Shown: positions 41,425-51,823 of the stretch, one piece after another
Position numbering within the stretch: position 1 is the stretch's first letter
Layout of the letters: each line of letters starts with the position of its first letter
Origin: Sambucus nigra
Lineage: Eukaryota; Streptophyta; Magnoliopsida; Dipsacales; Adoxaceae
Assembly (NCBI GenBank): GCA_949130495.1
Contig: OX422210.1
Span: 635,504,585 to 635,568,584 of the forward strand
DNA length: 64,000 nt
Direction: 5' to 3'
Notes under the pieces: model-generated
The model's input: only the letters and a program-made list of their open reading frames with translations
What the model was told of the DNA's origin: nothing
The model's database searches: none
Made by a program: the position numbers and the translations under genes

Positions 41425-44083
41425 CCACTAAGGGTAAAAACCCAAACCAGCCCCCAAACGAACCAGTAGGAGGCACGACCACCTCGCACGGGACCAATGT
41501 AACTTGTAGGAACTGACCGCGTAGTCCCGGGTCTTCCGGTTTGAGAGTATGACGATAATTTGCAAAATTCATACTTAGACTTCAAAACATGCCATTAAAG
41601 GGTGAAAACCCCAACCGGTCCCCAAATGACCCCGTAGGAGGCACGAACACCTTGCACGGGACCAATGTAACTTGTAGGAACTGATCGCGTAGTCCCGGGT
41701 CTCCCGATTTGAGAGTATGACGATAATTTGCAAAAATCACACTTAGAGTTAAAAACATGCCGTTAAAGGGTGAAAACCCCAACCGGCCCCCAAACGACCC
41801 CATAGGAGGCACGGACACCTCGCACGGGACCAATGTAACTTGTAGGAACTGACCGCGTAGTCCCGAGTCTCCCGGTTTGAGAGTATGGCGATAATTTGCA
41901 AAAATCACACTTAGACTTAAAAACATGCCGTTAAAGGGTTAAAACCCCAACCGATCCCCAAACGACCCTGTAGGAGGCACGAACACCTCGCACGGGACCA
42001 ATGTAACTTGTAGGAACCGACTGCGTAGTCCTGGGTCTCCCGATTTGTGAATAGGACGATAATTTGCAAAAATCAACACTTAAACTTAAGAACAGGCCGT
42101 TAAAGGGTGAAAACCCAAACCAGCCCCCAAACGACCCCGAATGAGGCACGAACACCTCGCACGGGACCCATGTAACTTATAGGAACCGACCGCGTAGTCC
42201 CGGGTCTCCCGGTTTGAGAGTATGACGATAATTTGCAAAAATCACACTTAGAGTTAAAAATATGCTGTTAAAGGGTGAAATCCCAAACCGCCCCCCAAAC
42301 GACCCCGTAGGAGGCACGAACACCTCGCACGGGACCAATGTAACTTGTAGGAACTGACCGCGTAGTTCCGGGTCTCCCGGTTTGAGAGTATGACGATAAT
42401 TTGCAAAAATCACACTTAGAGTTAAAAACATGCCGTTAAAGGGTGAAAACCCAAACCGGCCCCTAATTGACCCCGTACGAGGCACGAACACCTCGTACGG
42501 GACCAATGTAACTTGTAGGAACTGACCGCGTAGTCTCGGGTCTCCCGGTTTGAGAGTATGATGATAATTTGCAAAAATCACACTTAGACTTAAAAATAGG
42601 CCGTTAAAAAGTAAAAACCCAAACCGGCCCCCAATCGACCCCGTACGGGGCACGAACACCTCGCACGGGACCAATGTAACTTGTAAGAACTGACAACGTA
42701 GTCCCGGGTCTCCCGATTTGTGAATAGGACGATAATTTGCATAAATTTCATTTAGAGTTAAAAACATGCCGTTAAAGGTTGAAAACCCAAACCGCCCCCC
42801 AAACGATCCCGTAGGAGGCACGAACACCTCGCACGGAACCAATGTAACATGTAGGAACTGATCTCGTAGTCCCGAGTCTCCCGATTTGAGAGTATAACGA
42901 TAATTTGCAAAAATCACACTTAGAGTTAAAAATATGCCGTTAAAGGGTGAAAACCCAAATCGGCCCCCGAACTACCCCGTAGGAGGCACGAACACCTCGC
43001 ACGGGACCAATGTAACTTGTAGGAACTGACCGTGTAGTCCCGGGTCTTCCGATTTGAGAGTATGATGATAATTTGCAAAAATCACACTTAGACTTCAAAA
43101 TATGCCGTTAAAGGGTGAAAACCCCAATCGGTCCCCAAACGACCCCGTAGGAGGCACGAACACCTTGTACGGGACCATTGTAATTTGTAGGAACTGATTG
43201 CGTAGTCCCGGGTCTCCCGGTTTGAGAGTATGACGATAATTTGCAAAAATCACACTTAGACTTAAAAACATGCCGTTAAAAAGTAAAAACCCAAACCGGC
43301 CCCCAATCGACCCCGTACGGGGCACGAACACCTCGCACGGGACCAATGTAACTTGTAAGAACTGACAACGTAGTCCCGGGTCTCCCGATTTGTGAATAGG
43401 ACGATAATTTTCAAAAATCAAACTTAGACTTAAAAACATGCCGTTAAAGGGTGAAAACCCCAACCGGTCCCCAAACGACCCTGTAGGAGGCACGAACACC
43501 TCGCACGGGACCAATGTAACTTATAGGAACCGACCACGTAGTCCTGGGTCTCCCGATTTGTGAATAGGAGGATAATTTGCAAAAATCAACACTTAAACTT
43601 AAGAACAGGCCGTTAACGGGTGAAAACCCAAACCAGCCCCCAAACGACCCCGTAGGAGGCACGAACACCTCGTACGGGACCAATGTAACTTGTAGGAACC
43701 GACCGTGTAGTCCCGGGTTTCCCGGTTTGAGAGTATGACGATAATTTGCAAAAATCACACTTAGAGTTAAAAACATGCTGTTAAAGGGTGAAATCCCAAA
43801 TCGCCCCCTAAACGACTCCGTAGGAGGCACGAACATCTCGCACGGGACCAATGTAACTTGTAGGAACTGATCGCGTAGTTTCGGGTCTCCCGATTTGAGA
43901 GTATGACGATAATTTGCAAAATCACAATTAGAGTTAAAAATACGCCGTTAAAGGGTGAAAACCCAAACCGGCCCTCAATCAACCCCGTAGGAGGCACGAA
44001 CACCTCGCACGGGACCAATGTAACTTGTAGGAACTGATCGCGTCGTCCCTGGTCTCCCGATTTGAGAGTATGACGATAATTTC
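41425..44083. repeat. 168-bp satellite-like tandem array (about 16 units)
   Basis: Seen: the marker CGATAATTTGCAAAA recurs at 41553, 41721, 41889, 42057, 42226, 42394, 42562, 42730, 42898 and on to 44075, a 168-169 bp step. Units contain GGCACGAACACCTCGCACGG and GACCAATGTAACTTGTAGGA and differ at a modest number of sites. Because 168 is 56 codons, several long minus-strand ORFs arise that encode the same 56-residue block again and again; there is no start-site or codon evidence that they are real. The unit length is typical of plant satellites. Confidence 0.95.
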
Positions 44084-44574
44084 CACTCATATATGTAATT
44101 TTTTAGTTTTGAGTATTTTTTTTTTGTAAATTATTGGGTTACTAATATCGTATTTTTTTTGTATCCTATTTTTTTTGCAGGATAACAGTTTATCGTTGGC
44201 TTTTATTCACGTGGAACACACAAAGAACTCAATGGTTTATAACAAGGGGTTTATTAATGATTCCATTTTTTTGTGTCATGGCCGTACGGTCTTTTGTTGT
44301 TTTATTATTTAATTTTATGGCCATGAAGGCTTTTGTAAGTTAATTGTTATATTTTGAGGCCGTACTGGATTTATGTTAGGCAGGTTTTGTATTAACAGGT
44401 TTTGAAATGTCCAGAAAATAGAGGAAACTCTGGCCAATTTTTTTCGGGCCTGTGAGCTGTTAAAGACTTGTAATATTTTCAAGTTTGTATGTACATTAGT
44501 TTATTAATAACGCGCAATATTATTAATTTGTGAATTTTGTACTTTTAAATAATTTTTTTTATTTAAATAAAAAA
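44084..44574 (+). other. CACTA interior, 3' part
   Basis: AT-rich, with an acceptor-like TATCCTATTTTTTTTGCAG ending near 44180 followed by a stretch that could be a terminal exon or 3' UTR. No domain recognised. Confidence 0.4.
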
Positions 44575-44862
44575 ATTGGCACAGTTCAAAACCATGGCAA
44601 AAGTGTATCATATTTTGGCACGGTTTTGAACTGTGCCAAATTTTTTTGAACTGTGCCAAAAGTGTGCCAGAAATATCAAATTCTGGCACGGTTTAAAAGT
44701 GTGCTAGAAGTGTTCCTGTTTGGCTGAATCTGGCACACTTTTGAGCCGTGCCAGAAAAAAATTTCCATTTTGGAACACTTGATTCTGGCACAGTTCAAAA
44801 CCGTGCCAGATTTGATCTGGCACATTTTTAAACCATGCCAGAATCCTGTTTTTGGTGTAGTG
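44575..44862 (+). repeat. CACTA right subterminal and terminal repeats
   Basis: Repeats of TTGGCACGGTTTTGAACTGT and complements fill the last 290 bp, ending TTTTTGGTGTAGTG. They pair with the left end at 38306. Confidence 0.9.
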
Positions 44863-45093
44863 TTTGGGGTACCAAAATTATACCACCGCCATCAGCATGT
44901 TCCACTCTATGGGTCGATTACGCCATAAAGAGACTCGACGCGTATTGAAAGCATCGTAGTCGACGTTATAGGAGCTCATCGCCTCCAAAGTCTCGAGGTA
45001 GTTGGCAAACTCAACACTACCAAGGAGAGCCATGTCATATAATAAGAAAGTAGGAATGTGATGGTGTGATGAAAACACTCCACCCTTACCCAT

Positions 45094-45100
45094 TTTTATA
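45094..45100 (-). promoter_or_regulatory. TATA box of the antisense DUF7745-like gene
   Basis: The minus strand reads AGTATAAAAATGGG. The next in-frame ATG suited as start is at 45033, about 65 nt downstream. Further upstream (45220-45260) lies TGCCGATCCGCAATCCCC and CCTATCGGCAG, similar to modules before the LTR and PMD-gene TATA boxes. Confidence 0.6.
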
Positions 45101-45565
45101 CTTGAAAACCCTCACAAAAGACACAACCCTTGCAGAAATCGGAGGGAATCCTGCCCCATAAGGTACCAAAAGCTGAATAGAGTACCAATCAAAGCCTTGA
45201 TTGATTATACTGGATTAAGCTGCCGATAGGCAGGACAAGGGGATTGCGGATCGGCAACCCCCTATTTTTGGAAACTTACCTTTTTCCTCTTTTGCCAAAA
45301 TAAAAAAAAAACTCAGTAAAAATAAATTGATATTCTCCACAGAATTTCAAAACCCCTTTTATTCTTAGGATATTACTCATTTTAAATAAAACTTTCCTTT
45401 AATTCCAAAAATATTTCTTTTTATGGTCTCAACAACAAAGTAAAAAAATGTATATGCATTTATCCATCATTAACAGAAGATAATGACAAAAAACTTAATT
45501 TGCATTGCATAGATGTGTTACATCAGTTTTACAGGAAATAAAGAAAAGTAGAAAAACAACAGGAC
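45101..45565. other. Spacer between the two antisense genes of TE-B
   Basis: No gene. It holds the upstream region of the DUF7745-like gene, including the inverted pair TGCCGATAGGCAG / TGCCGATCCGCA (45221-45266), and the 3' flank of the PMD gene. Confidence 0.6.
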
Positions 45566-47713
45566 TCAGCCCGAACCCATATTCTCTCTCTCACGTACCC
45601 TTTTCCTCTCTCTCGAAGAGCTTCCATCCCTGCGATGCACTCTCTTTCCCCTGCGGCGAGATGACACACCACCACTACCTGAACCAGACTCCTCCCCGAA
45701 TGAGGCAGACGGCACCAAGAAAGAAGGAACAATAATCACATTCCGAATATGGGTAGTCGTCGAAGATATTCAGTCCCTAATATCCCTCAGCCAAGTGGTG
45801 GACACCCGAACTTGCTGCAAGAAAAGGGAGAATCAGTATCAAGAAAAGAAGATCAAAAGAAATCAAAAAAGAAAAAAAAAGAACATAGAGGTATACCAAA
45901 GGACGAAGGACCTCCTCTGTTAAGCCAACTCCTCCGAGTCAATCGCATCAGAACGATGCAACATAGGCACCATCCCTCCATCAGCCCGTCGAATGTTGTA
46001 TGAAGGGGTATGCAACCGCGCAAAGGGAATCTCCAAAGTCTCCACCGTCGCGGATATCGATGGACCACCACCACTGTGGGAGGACCCATCTGGCCGACTC
46101 GAACCCACATGAGGGAGAGGCAGCACATCATATATGCTAGGCGCCATAAGCCAACTCCTCACGAAGTCCATATAATCATACGACACAGCCATGTCGGTAT
46201 ACAACAAATTGGACTCGCCAATCATCGTCGCAATCCTCACATCCTCTGGCAACATCCGCTCTCGTCTCATAGACATAGGGGATATCGCAGGTGGAACCAC
46301 CACCTCCTCCTCAGCAATCTGTCAGACCACCCTCTCCCCAAGATACCAAGAGTGGCCAAACTCATGTGCCAGCAAATGCCTCATCTGTGCATTCACCCCA
46401 GTCGACCCCGTATCCTGAACAACCGTACCCCAAGGGTAAAAGGTCACCTAAAAATCCCCAGTAAATAAAAGTCAATATGGAATCAGAGCACACAAAGACC
46501 AAGTCTGAAGAAGCAAAAGGTCTTACCCTATCACTGGTCAGGCCATTCAAGACCTGACGCACCGCCTGCAGAGAAAGAGACTTCCTCGACTGTCGATTGG
46601 CCTTACACCACCAATACAATTGGTAAAAGTCCCCAACAATATCTTCCTTCAAAATAATAAGTTGGGTATTACATCCAATCACCTCATAGAACTACGCCTG
46701 CTAAAGACAAGAATCCGCGATAAAAAAGAGATGCACAAGGAAAAGGCGAATGCATGAAAGGAAAATGCGCAAACTAAAGAATACCTCAAGAAGATACGTT
46801 GCTCCACTAAAAGTCTGCCGACAGCACCGACTAAATGCGTCCAAAGAAAAATAAAGGGTCGCCAAATTCAGGCTCGCCCAATCATAGAGAGGTATGTTTG
46901 AAAACATCCTCAAGTATGGCAAAAACCACAAGTGAACAACGTCGCTGCTCGACGCCACCAAAAATCCCCCTAACACTAGCAAAATAAATAATCGGGCCAT
47001 CTGCCTCACCTGCAGACCGTCCTCCACATCAATCACCCTACTCAGCAAAACCTCCCTCAGCAGAGACAAGCGGATAGAGTCCCCAAATATTATCCTCCCC
47101 AAATCACCTAGCGTCGCCTGCACCACCTCCGGCCTCACCCATAAAGAGCGATCCACCTCTATCTTCTCTCCATCACAATCCAACCCCAGTAGTTGTTGCA
47201 CATCTATGGGAGTCACAGTCATCTCCCCAAAGATAAAATGGAAGGTGTGGGTTGTGTCCCACCACCTCTCCCCCAAAGCACATAACACCGCCGTCGAATG
47301 AGGCAACTCATCCAGCATAGATGCCAGCCTCCCAAAGCCTGCTGACGATACTACCCAACGCACCACAGGTGGAAGGTGCTCCCAGACATCCTTAAGCCCC
47401 GTCATCCCGTGGGCACGCATAGTCGATAAAGAAACATCAAACTGTCAAAGAAAAACCTTGTCAAAATCTAAGAAAAAATGAAATCACCAAAAGAGAATGC
47501 CAAAAGTCATTTTATACTTACATAACCACAAGGGTTCACCACCCTAGAAGAGCGATGACGTGACGACTCCCGCAGTAAAATCCGCTCATCTACAGCCGAC
47601 TCAAACACATCAAAAGAGTTCTCTCTCCCCAACTCAAGAGGTGCCCTAGCCCTCCACTCCACATTCGCCCAGTCGTCAACAGCTACCCACTCCCTGTGTG
47701 TAGCAGTGCTCAT
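45566..47713 (-). pseudogene. Antisense five-exon plant-mobile-domain gene of TE-B
   Basis: Seen: exons 47713-47522, 47441-46785, 46697-46527, 46447-45897 and 45814-45566. Introns are 80, 87, 79 and 82 nt, all GT-AG (donors GTAAGT, GTATTC, GTAAGA, GTATAC). The first three joins keep phase 0; the fourth is off by two bases, so an indel is likely. Exon 1 begins MSTATHREWVAVDDWANVEW. Exon 2 holds the PMD core: RWVVSSAGFGRLASML, FHFIFGEMTVTPIDVQQLLG, LDCDGEKIEVDRSLW, VRQMARLFILLVLGGFLV. The last exon ends in a basic, NLS-like tail (SSRRRGKRVHRRDGSSSRER). Stops: TAG 46694-46692, TGA 46324-46322, TAA 45922-45920, TGA 45772-45770. Function in the element unknown. Confidence 0.8.
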
Positions 47714-47819
47714 AAAAGTGGCAATTTTTTTATGTTTTGGAACGTTAAAATGATTCACAAAAATAAATCACAGAGAGAGAGAGAAGGCAAGAAGCTGTGA
47801 AAATGAGGGGAACCCGCCC

Positions 47820-47860
47820 CCTTTTTATAGGAAGCCAAGGGTCATGCCGATCGGCACTGC
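47820..47860 (-). promoter_or_regulatory. Promoter of the antisense PMD gene, LTR-like
   Basis: The minus strand has TGCCGATCGGCATGACC, then CCTATAAAAAGGGGGC, about 107 nt before the ATG at 47713, and a CT-rich leader. The TE-B right LTR has TGCTGATCGGTAATGACC followed by CCTATAAAAAGGAGGG at 50470-50506. The order and spacing of the two blocks are the same apart from a few bases. Confidence 0.72.
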
Positions 47861-48424
47861 ACCCCCACCTACCGATCGATACTGACCTTCCACCTTCTCG
47901 AGGCAGTCCCAAAGTATGTGTCACTGTCGAATGGCACCCTCCACACCATGACGACCGGTACCCCCTTAAACTTTCATACAAAAACTCCCAAAAAATACCA
48001 GGAAATCCTTAAAAAATTCCTAAAACTCCCGGGGAAGATTTAGAACATTTTCACCAAGAAAATTTATTTTTTTCTCACACTCCCCCAAGCAGAACCCCTA
48101 ATTCCCCAACGAAACTCTCAAAAGCCATGTAAGTCTCTCCCCAGAAACGTCCCCAGAGGACCACCTAAAGTATCCTAAACTTCAGGTTATCTCTTATTCC
48201 CTAGTGGAATCCTCAAAAGCCATTGCGACAAAAGCCTCAAGTTTCCTCGAACAAAACATCCAAACCCCTGGATCACCTAATCACTTCCCCAGTAGAATTC
48301 ACAACATCAAATTAGCTATTCCCCCGCAAAGTCTTTGGAAGACACGAATATTTCCCCAGCGATCAACTCCCCATCTCAAATCAAAATCATGAGGTAATTT
48401 CCTCGGTACAGTTCCCCGAGGTCA
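47861..48424. other. TE-B 3' spacer upstream of the antisense PMD gene
   Basis: No gene seen. Repeats of TCTCCCCAG and CCTCAAAAGCCAT occur at 48100-48260. The small ORF 48204-48392 has no recognised domain. Confidence 0.55.
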
Positions 48425-49550
48425 TCTCAATCTAAGCCCTCAGAATTGGATTCGACCGAAAAAATCAATCATCACAACTTCGACCCGCAGAATTGGTCAT
48501 CTCAATCTAAGCCCTCAAAATTAGCTTCGACCCATAGAATCGATCATCACAACTTCGACATGTATAATTGGTTATCTCAATTCAAGCCCTCAGAATTGGA
48601 TTCGACCCGCAGAATTGGTCATCATAACCTAAGCCCTCAGAATTGGCTTTGACCCGTAAAACTGGTCACCTCAACTTAAGCCCTCAGAATTGGTTTCGAC
48701 CCACAGAATTGGTCATCACAACCTAAGCCCTCAGAATTGGCTTTGACCCTCATAATTGTTTATCTCAATCTAAGCCCTCAGAATTGGCTTCGACCCACAA
48801 AATCGATCATCACAACTTCGACATGTATAATTGGTTATCTCAATTCAAGCCCTCAAAATTGGCTTCGACCCGCAGAATTGGTCATCATAACCTAAGCCCT
48901 CAGAATTGGCTTTAACCCGCATAATTGGTCATCTCAATTCAATCCCTCAGAATTGGTTTCCACCCGCAGAATTGGTCATCACAACCTAAGCCCTCAGAAT
49001 TGGCTTCGACTCGCAGAATTGGTCATCTCAATCTAAGTCCTCAGAATTGGATTCAACCCACATAATCGGTCATCACAACTTTGACCCGTAGAATTAATTA
49101 TCACAACCTAATCCCTCAGAATTGGCTTCGACCCGTAGACTTGGCCATCACGACCTAAGCCCTTAGAATTGGCTTCGACTCGCAGAATTGGTCATCTTAA
49201 ATTCAAGCCCTCAGAATTTGCTTCGATCCAAGCCCTCAGAATTGGCTTCAACTCACATAATTGGTCATCTCAACCTAAGCCCTCAAATTTAGTTTTGACC
49301 CACATAATTGGTCATCTCAATTCAAGCCCTCAGAATTGGCTTTGACCCTCTGAATCGGTCATCCTCATCCTTAGTTCCTCAGAATCGACCTCGACCCTCT
49401 ATTTGGTCATCCTCATTCCTTAGGCCTTTAGAATCGGTCTCAACCCTCTGATTTGGTCATACTTGTTCCTTAGGTCCTCAGAATCGACCTCGACCCTCTG
49501 AATCGATCATCCTCGCTTCCTTAGGTCCGCATAATCGACCTCTTTCAAAG
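48425..49550 (+). repeat. 47-bp tandem array in the TE-B 3' untranslated region
   Basis: Roughly two dozen diverged units of about 47 bp, each with CCTAAGCCCTCAGAATTGGC and CGACCCGCAGAATTGGTCAT. The unit is itself built of two similar halves around AGAATTGG. The last units (from 49355) are more diverged. It occupies the same place as the arrays in TE-A and TE-C. Confidence 0.88.
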
Positions 49551-49600
49551 ACATCATGCGGTGTCTATTCGATGGCTATCGTTTGTTCCAAACTCACCCA

Positions 49601-49611
49601 TTGAGGGGATC
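49601..49611 (+). promoter_or_regulatory. TE-B polypurine tract
   Basis: TTGAGGGGATC directly precedes the right LTR start TGTGGACACC. It would prime plus-strand DNA synthesis. Confidence 0.65.
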
Positions 49612-50971
49612 TGTGGACACCCCATTCTAGCACCCCCTAATCTCTCCTTAGGTCATTAGCACCCCCTACATCACTACGAACGTAGGTCATACCCCAAGTA
49701 CTGATCTAGAGGCTATCGGGCACTCCCAGACTCCGTTTGGCTAAAAGTCAAACCCTTCATCTCAATCGAGACTGTATGACTATTCAAAGGGCACTAAAAC
49801 TCCTTTCTAAAGATCCTCCCTGTGTACGATTCTGACTTACGATGCGAACGAACGACTTGTTTTCCCTCGAAACTTAATCCGGAGGCCACCAGATGCTCCC
49901 AGGCTCCATTTGACAAAAGTTAATTTTTTAGCTCAAATGAAGCTCAATGAATCCTTGAAGGGCACTAAAACCCCTTTCTAACGATTTGCCCCATGCTCGA
50001 TTCTGACTTACAGTGCAAACGAACGATCCGTTTTACTCTGTAAGGCCACCGAACACTTCCGGGCCCCGGTTGACCAAAGTCAACTCTCTAAACTGAGTCA
50101 AAATCTTTATAATGTTGAAGCACATCTCGTAAAATTTCCAACAGTATTCCCCGTGCACGATACTGACTTACGGTGCGGACGAACGACCCTTGATCGTCCG
50201 AAGATCCCCCATCCAAAGGATCGACGGAAGCTTCCGAGCCACATTTAACCCAAAGTCAACTCCCGAACCCGGGAGGAGTCTAAAGGAATTTCTAAGGTAT
50301 TTAAAGTACCTTTCCAGCGGTATGCCCCGTGCATGATTCGGATCAATGGATTGCATTTTACAATAATTTTTCCAAAGGAAACTGAACAAGATTGCCAAAT
50401 GGTAGGTTCAAAATCATGCCTATCGGTGGTGTGCCTGAAGACACCTATCGATTGGCAAGATCATACCTATGCTGATCGGTAATGACCGGGCCTATAAAAA
50501 GGAGGGCCTGACCTCATTGCAAAGCACCCCAGGATCTGAGATCCATCACTCTCAGCAAACCCAGAAAACCTCTCTCGAAGTCAGCGTGATTTCTACATCC
50601 AAATCCCTCTTCAACACTCATTTTTCATCATCTTTTTCACCAAACTTGGTGAATTAACTACCCATCATCATCATCCAAGTTCAAGGGATCCTCTCCAACA
50701 TTCAAGATCAAGCTCAAGATCTTCAAGAAGGTCCAAGTTTCTCAACTCTCTCTTTAAAATCTCCTAAATTCGCATTAACTTGTTTAATTACTTAACACTT
50801 TTATTCTCCCCATATCACATATCCTAATATAATTTTTATTTAGTATTATTGCACATCTCTTATTATCATATAAAAAACCCAAAAAAATAAGAAAAAGAGG
50901 GTTTGCTCATAAATTCCAAGTGGGAATTTTTCACACTTTTATCATACTTTTCTCACACTAAAACACCTTTT

Positions 50972-51002
<31 letters not shown>

Positions 51003-51739
51003 ATAAGAGAAGTCCCCGGTTGGATTTATGGGATAAACCCCACCCCTTGTTTTGCATACGAACTACATGGACTTTGATGCCTCATAGGCTACGTAGGCGT
51101 CTCGGGGTAAAACTCGAGACTCGAGTCCTATTTTTTTCAATTTTCAATTTTCCTAATTCTTTAACTTAATTCTCTTAGATTCTACATATTTACATATACA
51201 TATATTTGTTCTTAGTGGCGTATTATTCCATACGCGTTATCGTTCCATTATAACGATCAATGCAAGGATAATCGTGTAAATCCTATTTTCTAATATTACT
51301 TTTAGGAACATTCCTATGGATGACTCGCTTTATCTCTTCCATGATACAAGTTGATGATTCCTATCTCCATTACATATACACATGCACATATATCATGGAT
51401 AAATAGAGGAAAATAACAACAAATCCATGAGAGACCACAAGGGAGGAATGGGTGCCTAACCCTTTCCCATTCCATAACTTAGCCTCCGAACCCTACTCGA
51501 ATCATTTTTTGGTTTCGTATGTATTAGTATGTCTTTGATGCTGTCCTACGGGATGGTTCCACCTTCTTTTGTCTGTTTTGAGTAAAATAGACTGGCGACT
51601 CCATCTCTCTACATTTTTCACCTCACACATCATCGACGACGACCAAAGTGCTCCCGAGAGGGATGCGCGGGACCAAGATCCTCTCACCATATACATCTCT
51701 CTCTCTCTCTCTCTCTCTCAGTGAGGATCGGGGATGGCC

Positions 51740-51742
<3 letters not shown>
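49612..51742 (+). repeat. TE-B right (3') LTR (2131 bp)
   Basis: It starts TGTGGACACCCCATTCTAGC and ends GGGGATGGCCACA. It is collinear with 13277-15356, with longer (CA)n and (CT)n tracts at 50971-51002 and 51697-51720. It ends against a pure (AT)n tract. Confidence 0.94.
50491..50502 (+). promoter_or_regulatory. TE-B 3' LTR TATA box with upstream module
   Basis: CCTATAAAAAGG, preceded by GCTGATCGGTAATGACCGGG at 50471-50490. Same as the left LTR box at 14157, with the GATCGG block better preserved here. Confidence 0.75.

Positions 51743-51820
<78 letters not shown>
51743..51820. repeat. (AT)n microsatellite at the TE-B right edge
   Basis: About 78 bp of pure AT. Together with the (TA)n at 13231-13276 it marks the split target. 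ORFs over it read only Tyr/Ile and are artefacts. Confidence 0.95.

Positions 51821-51823
<3 letters not shown>

Larger units (their letters stand above)
38306..44862 (+). mobile_element. CACTA element nested in the TE-B antisense gene, no transposase
   Basis: Seen: ends CACTATACCAAAACTG at 38306 and, inverted, CACTACACCAAAAACAGG ending at 44862. The 3-bp target duplication is TTT (38303-38305 and 44863-44865). Subterminal repeats of TGGCACAGTTTAAAAC and GTTTTAAACTGTGCCA lie at both ends. The interior has no TNP2. It holds a light-harvesting gene exon with introns, a ~60-bp minisatellite and a 168-bp satellite array. It is non-autonomous and would need transposase in trans. Orientation is chosen by the captured exon. 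Confidence 0.93.
37187..45033 (-). pseudogene. Antisense DUF7745-like (PMD-related) gene of TE-B, split by CACTA element
   Basis: Seen on the minus strand: likely start ATG at 45033 (MALLGSVEFANYLETLEAMS), about 65 nt below a TATA box. An upstream in-frame ATG at 45093 overlaps the TATA box and is less likely. The frame runs through a TAA, FWYPK, is cut by the CACTA element (44862-38306), and resumes as DHVFRFGLEEVCPTYEEFSA. GYVEAVVLGLVLKLLQ, PTMVILAETLNSLDAWREVR, WLEANCATSNTGFFLVED and an acidic end DVDDDGSGSSGSCG follow. The order resembles DUF7745 plant transposon proteins. At least one frameshift (about 38085) and several stops. Confidence 0.72.
13277..51742 (+). mobile_element. TE-B: Ogre-like Ty3/gypsy retrotransposon with three nested insertions
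   Basis: Seen: two related LTRs of about 2.1 kb in direct orientation (13277-15356, 49612-51742). Next to the left one is a PBS and next to the right one a polypurine tract. Between them gag, protease, RT, RNase H, a second RNase H and integrase lie on the plus strand, with two antisense genes downstream. TE-C, a hAT element and a CACTA element interrupt it; removing them leaves about 18.8 kb, a fitting size for Ogre elements. The PBS TGGCGACTCTGCTGGGGA is the form described for Ogre. Many nonsense codons show it is inactive. Both outer flanks are (TA)n. Confidence 0.9.

Noticed and set aside
41582..44090. Series of long minus-strand ORFs with a repeated 56-residue block (FANYRHTLKPGDPGLR-type), like a repeat protein
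   Set aside because: They follow from a 168-bp tandem repeat whose length is a multiple of three. Starts fall at random units, plus-strand structure is unrelated, and the array ends mid-unit without a conserved N- or C-terminus.
45091..45093. ATG at 45093 as start of the antisense DUF7745-like gene
   Set aside because: It overlaps the TATAAAAATG box, so it would lie upstream of the transcription start; the in-frame ATG at 45033 is a better start.
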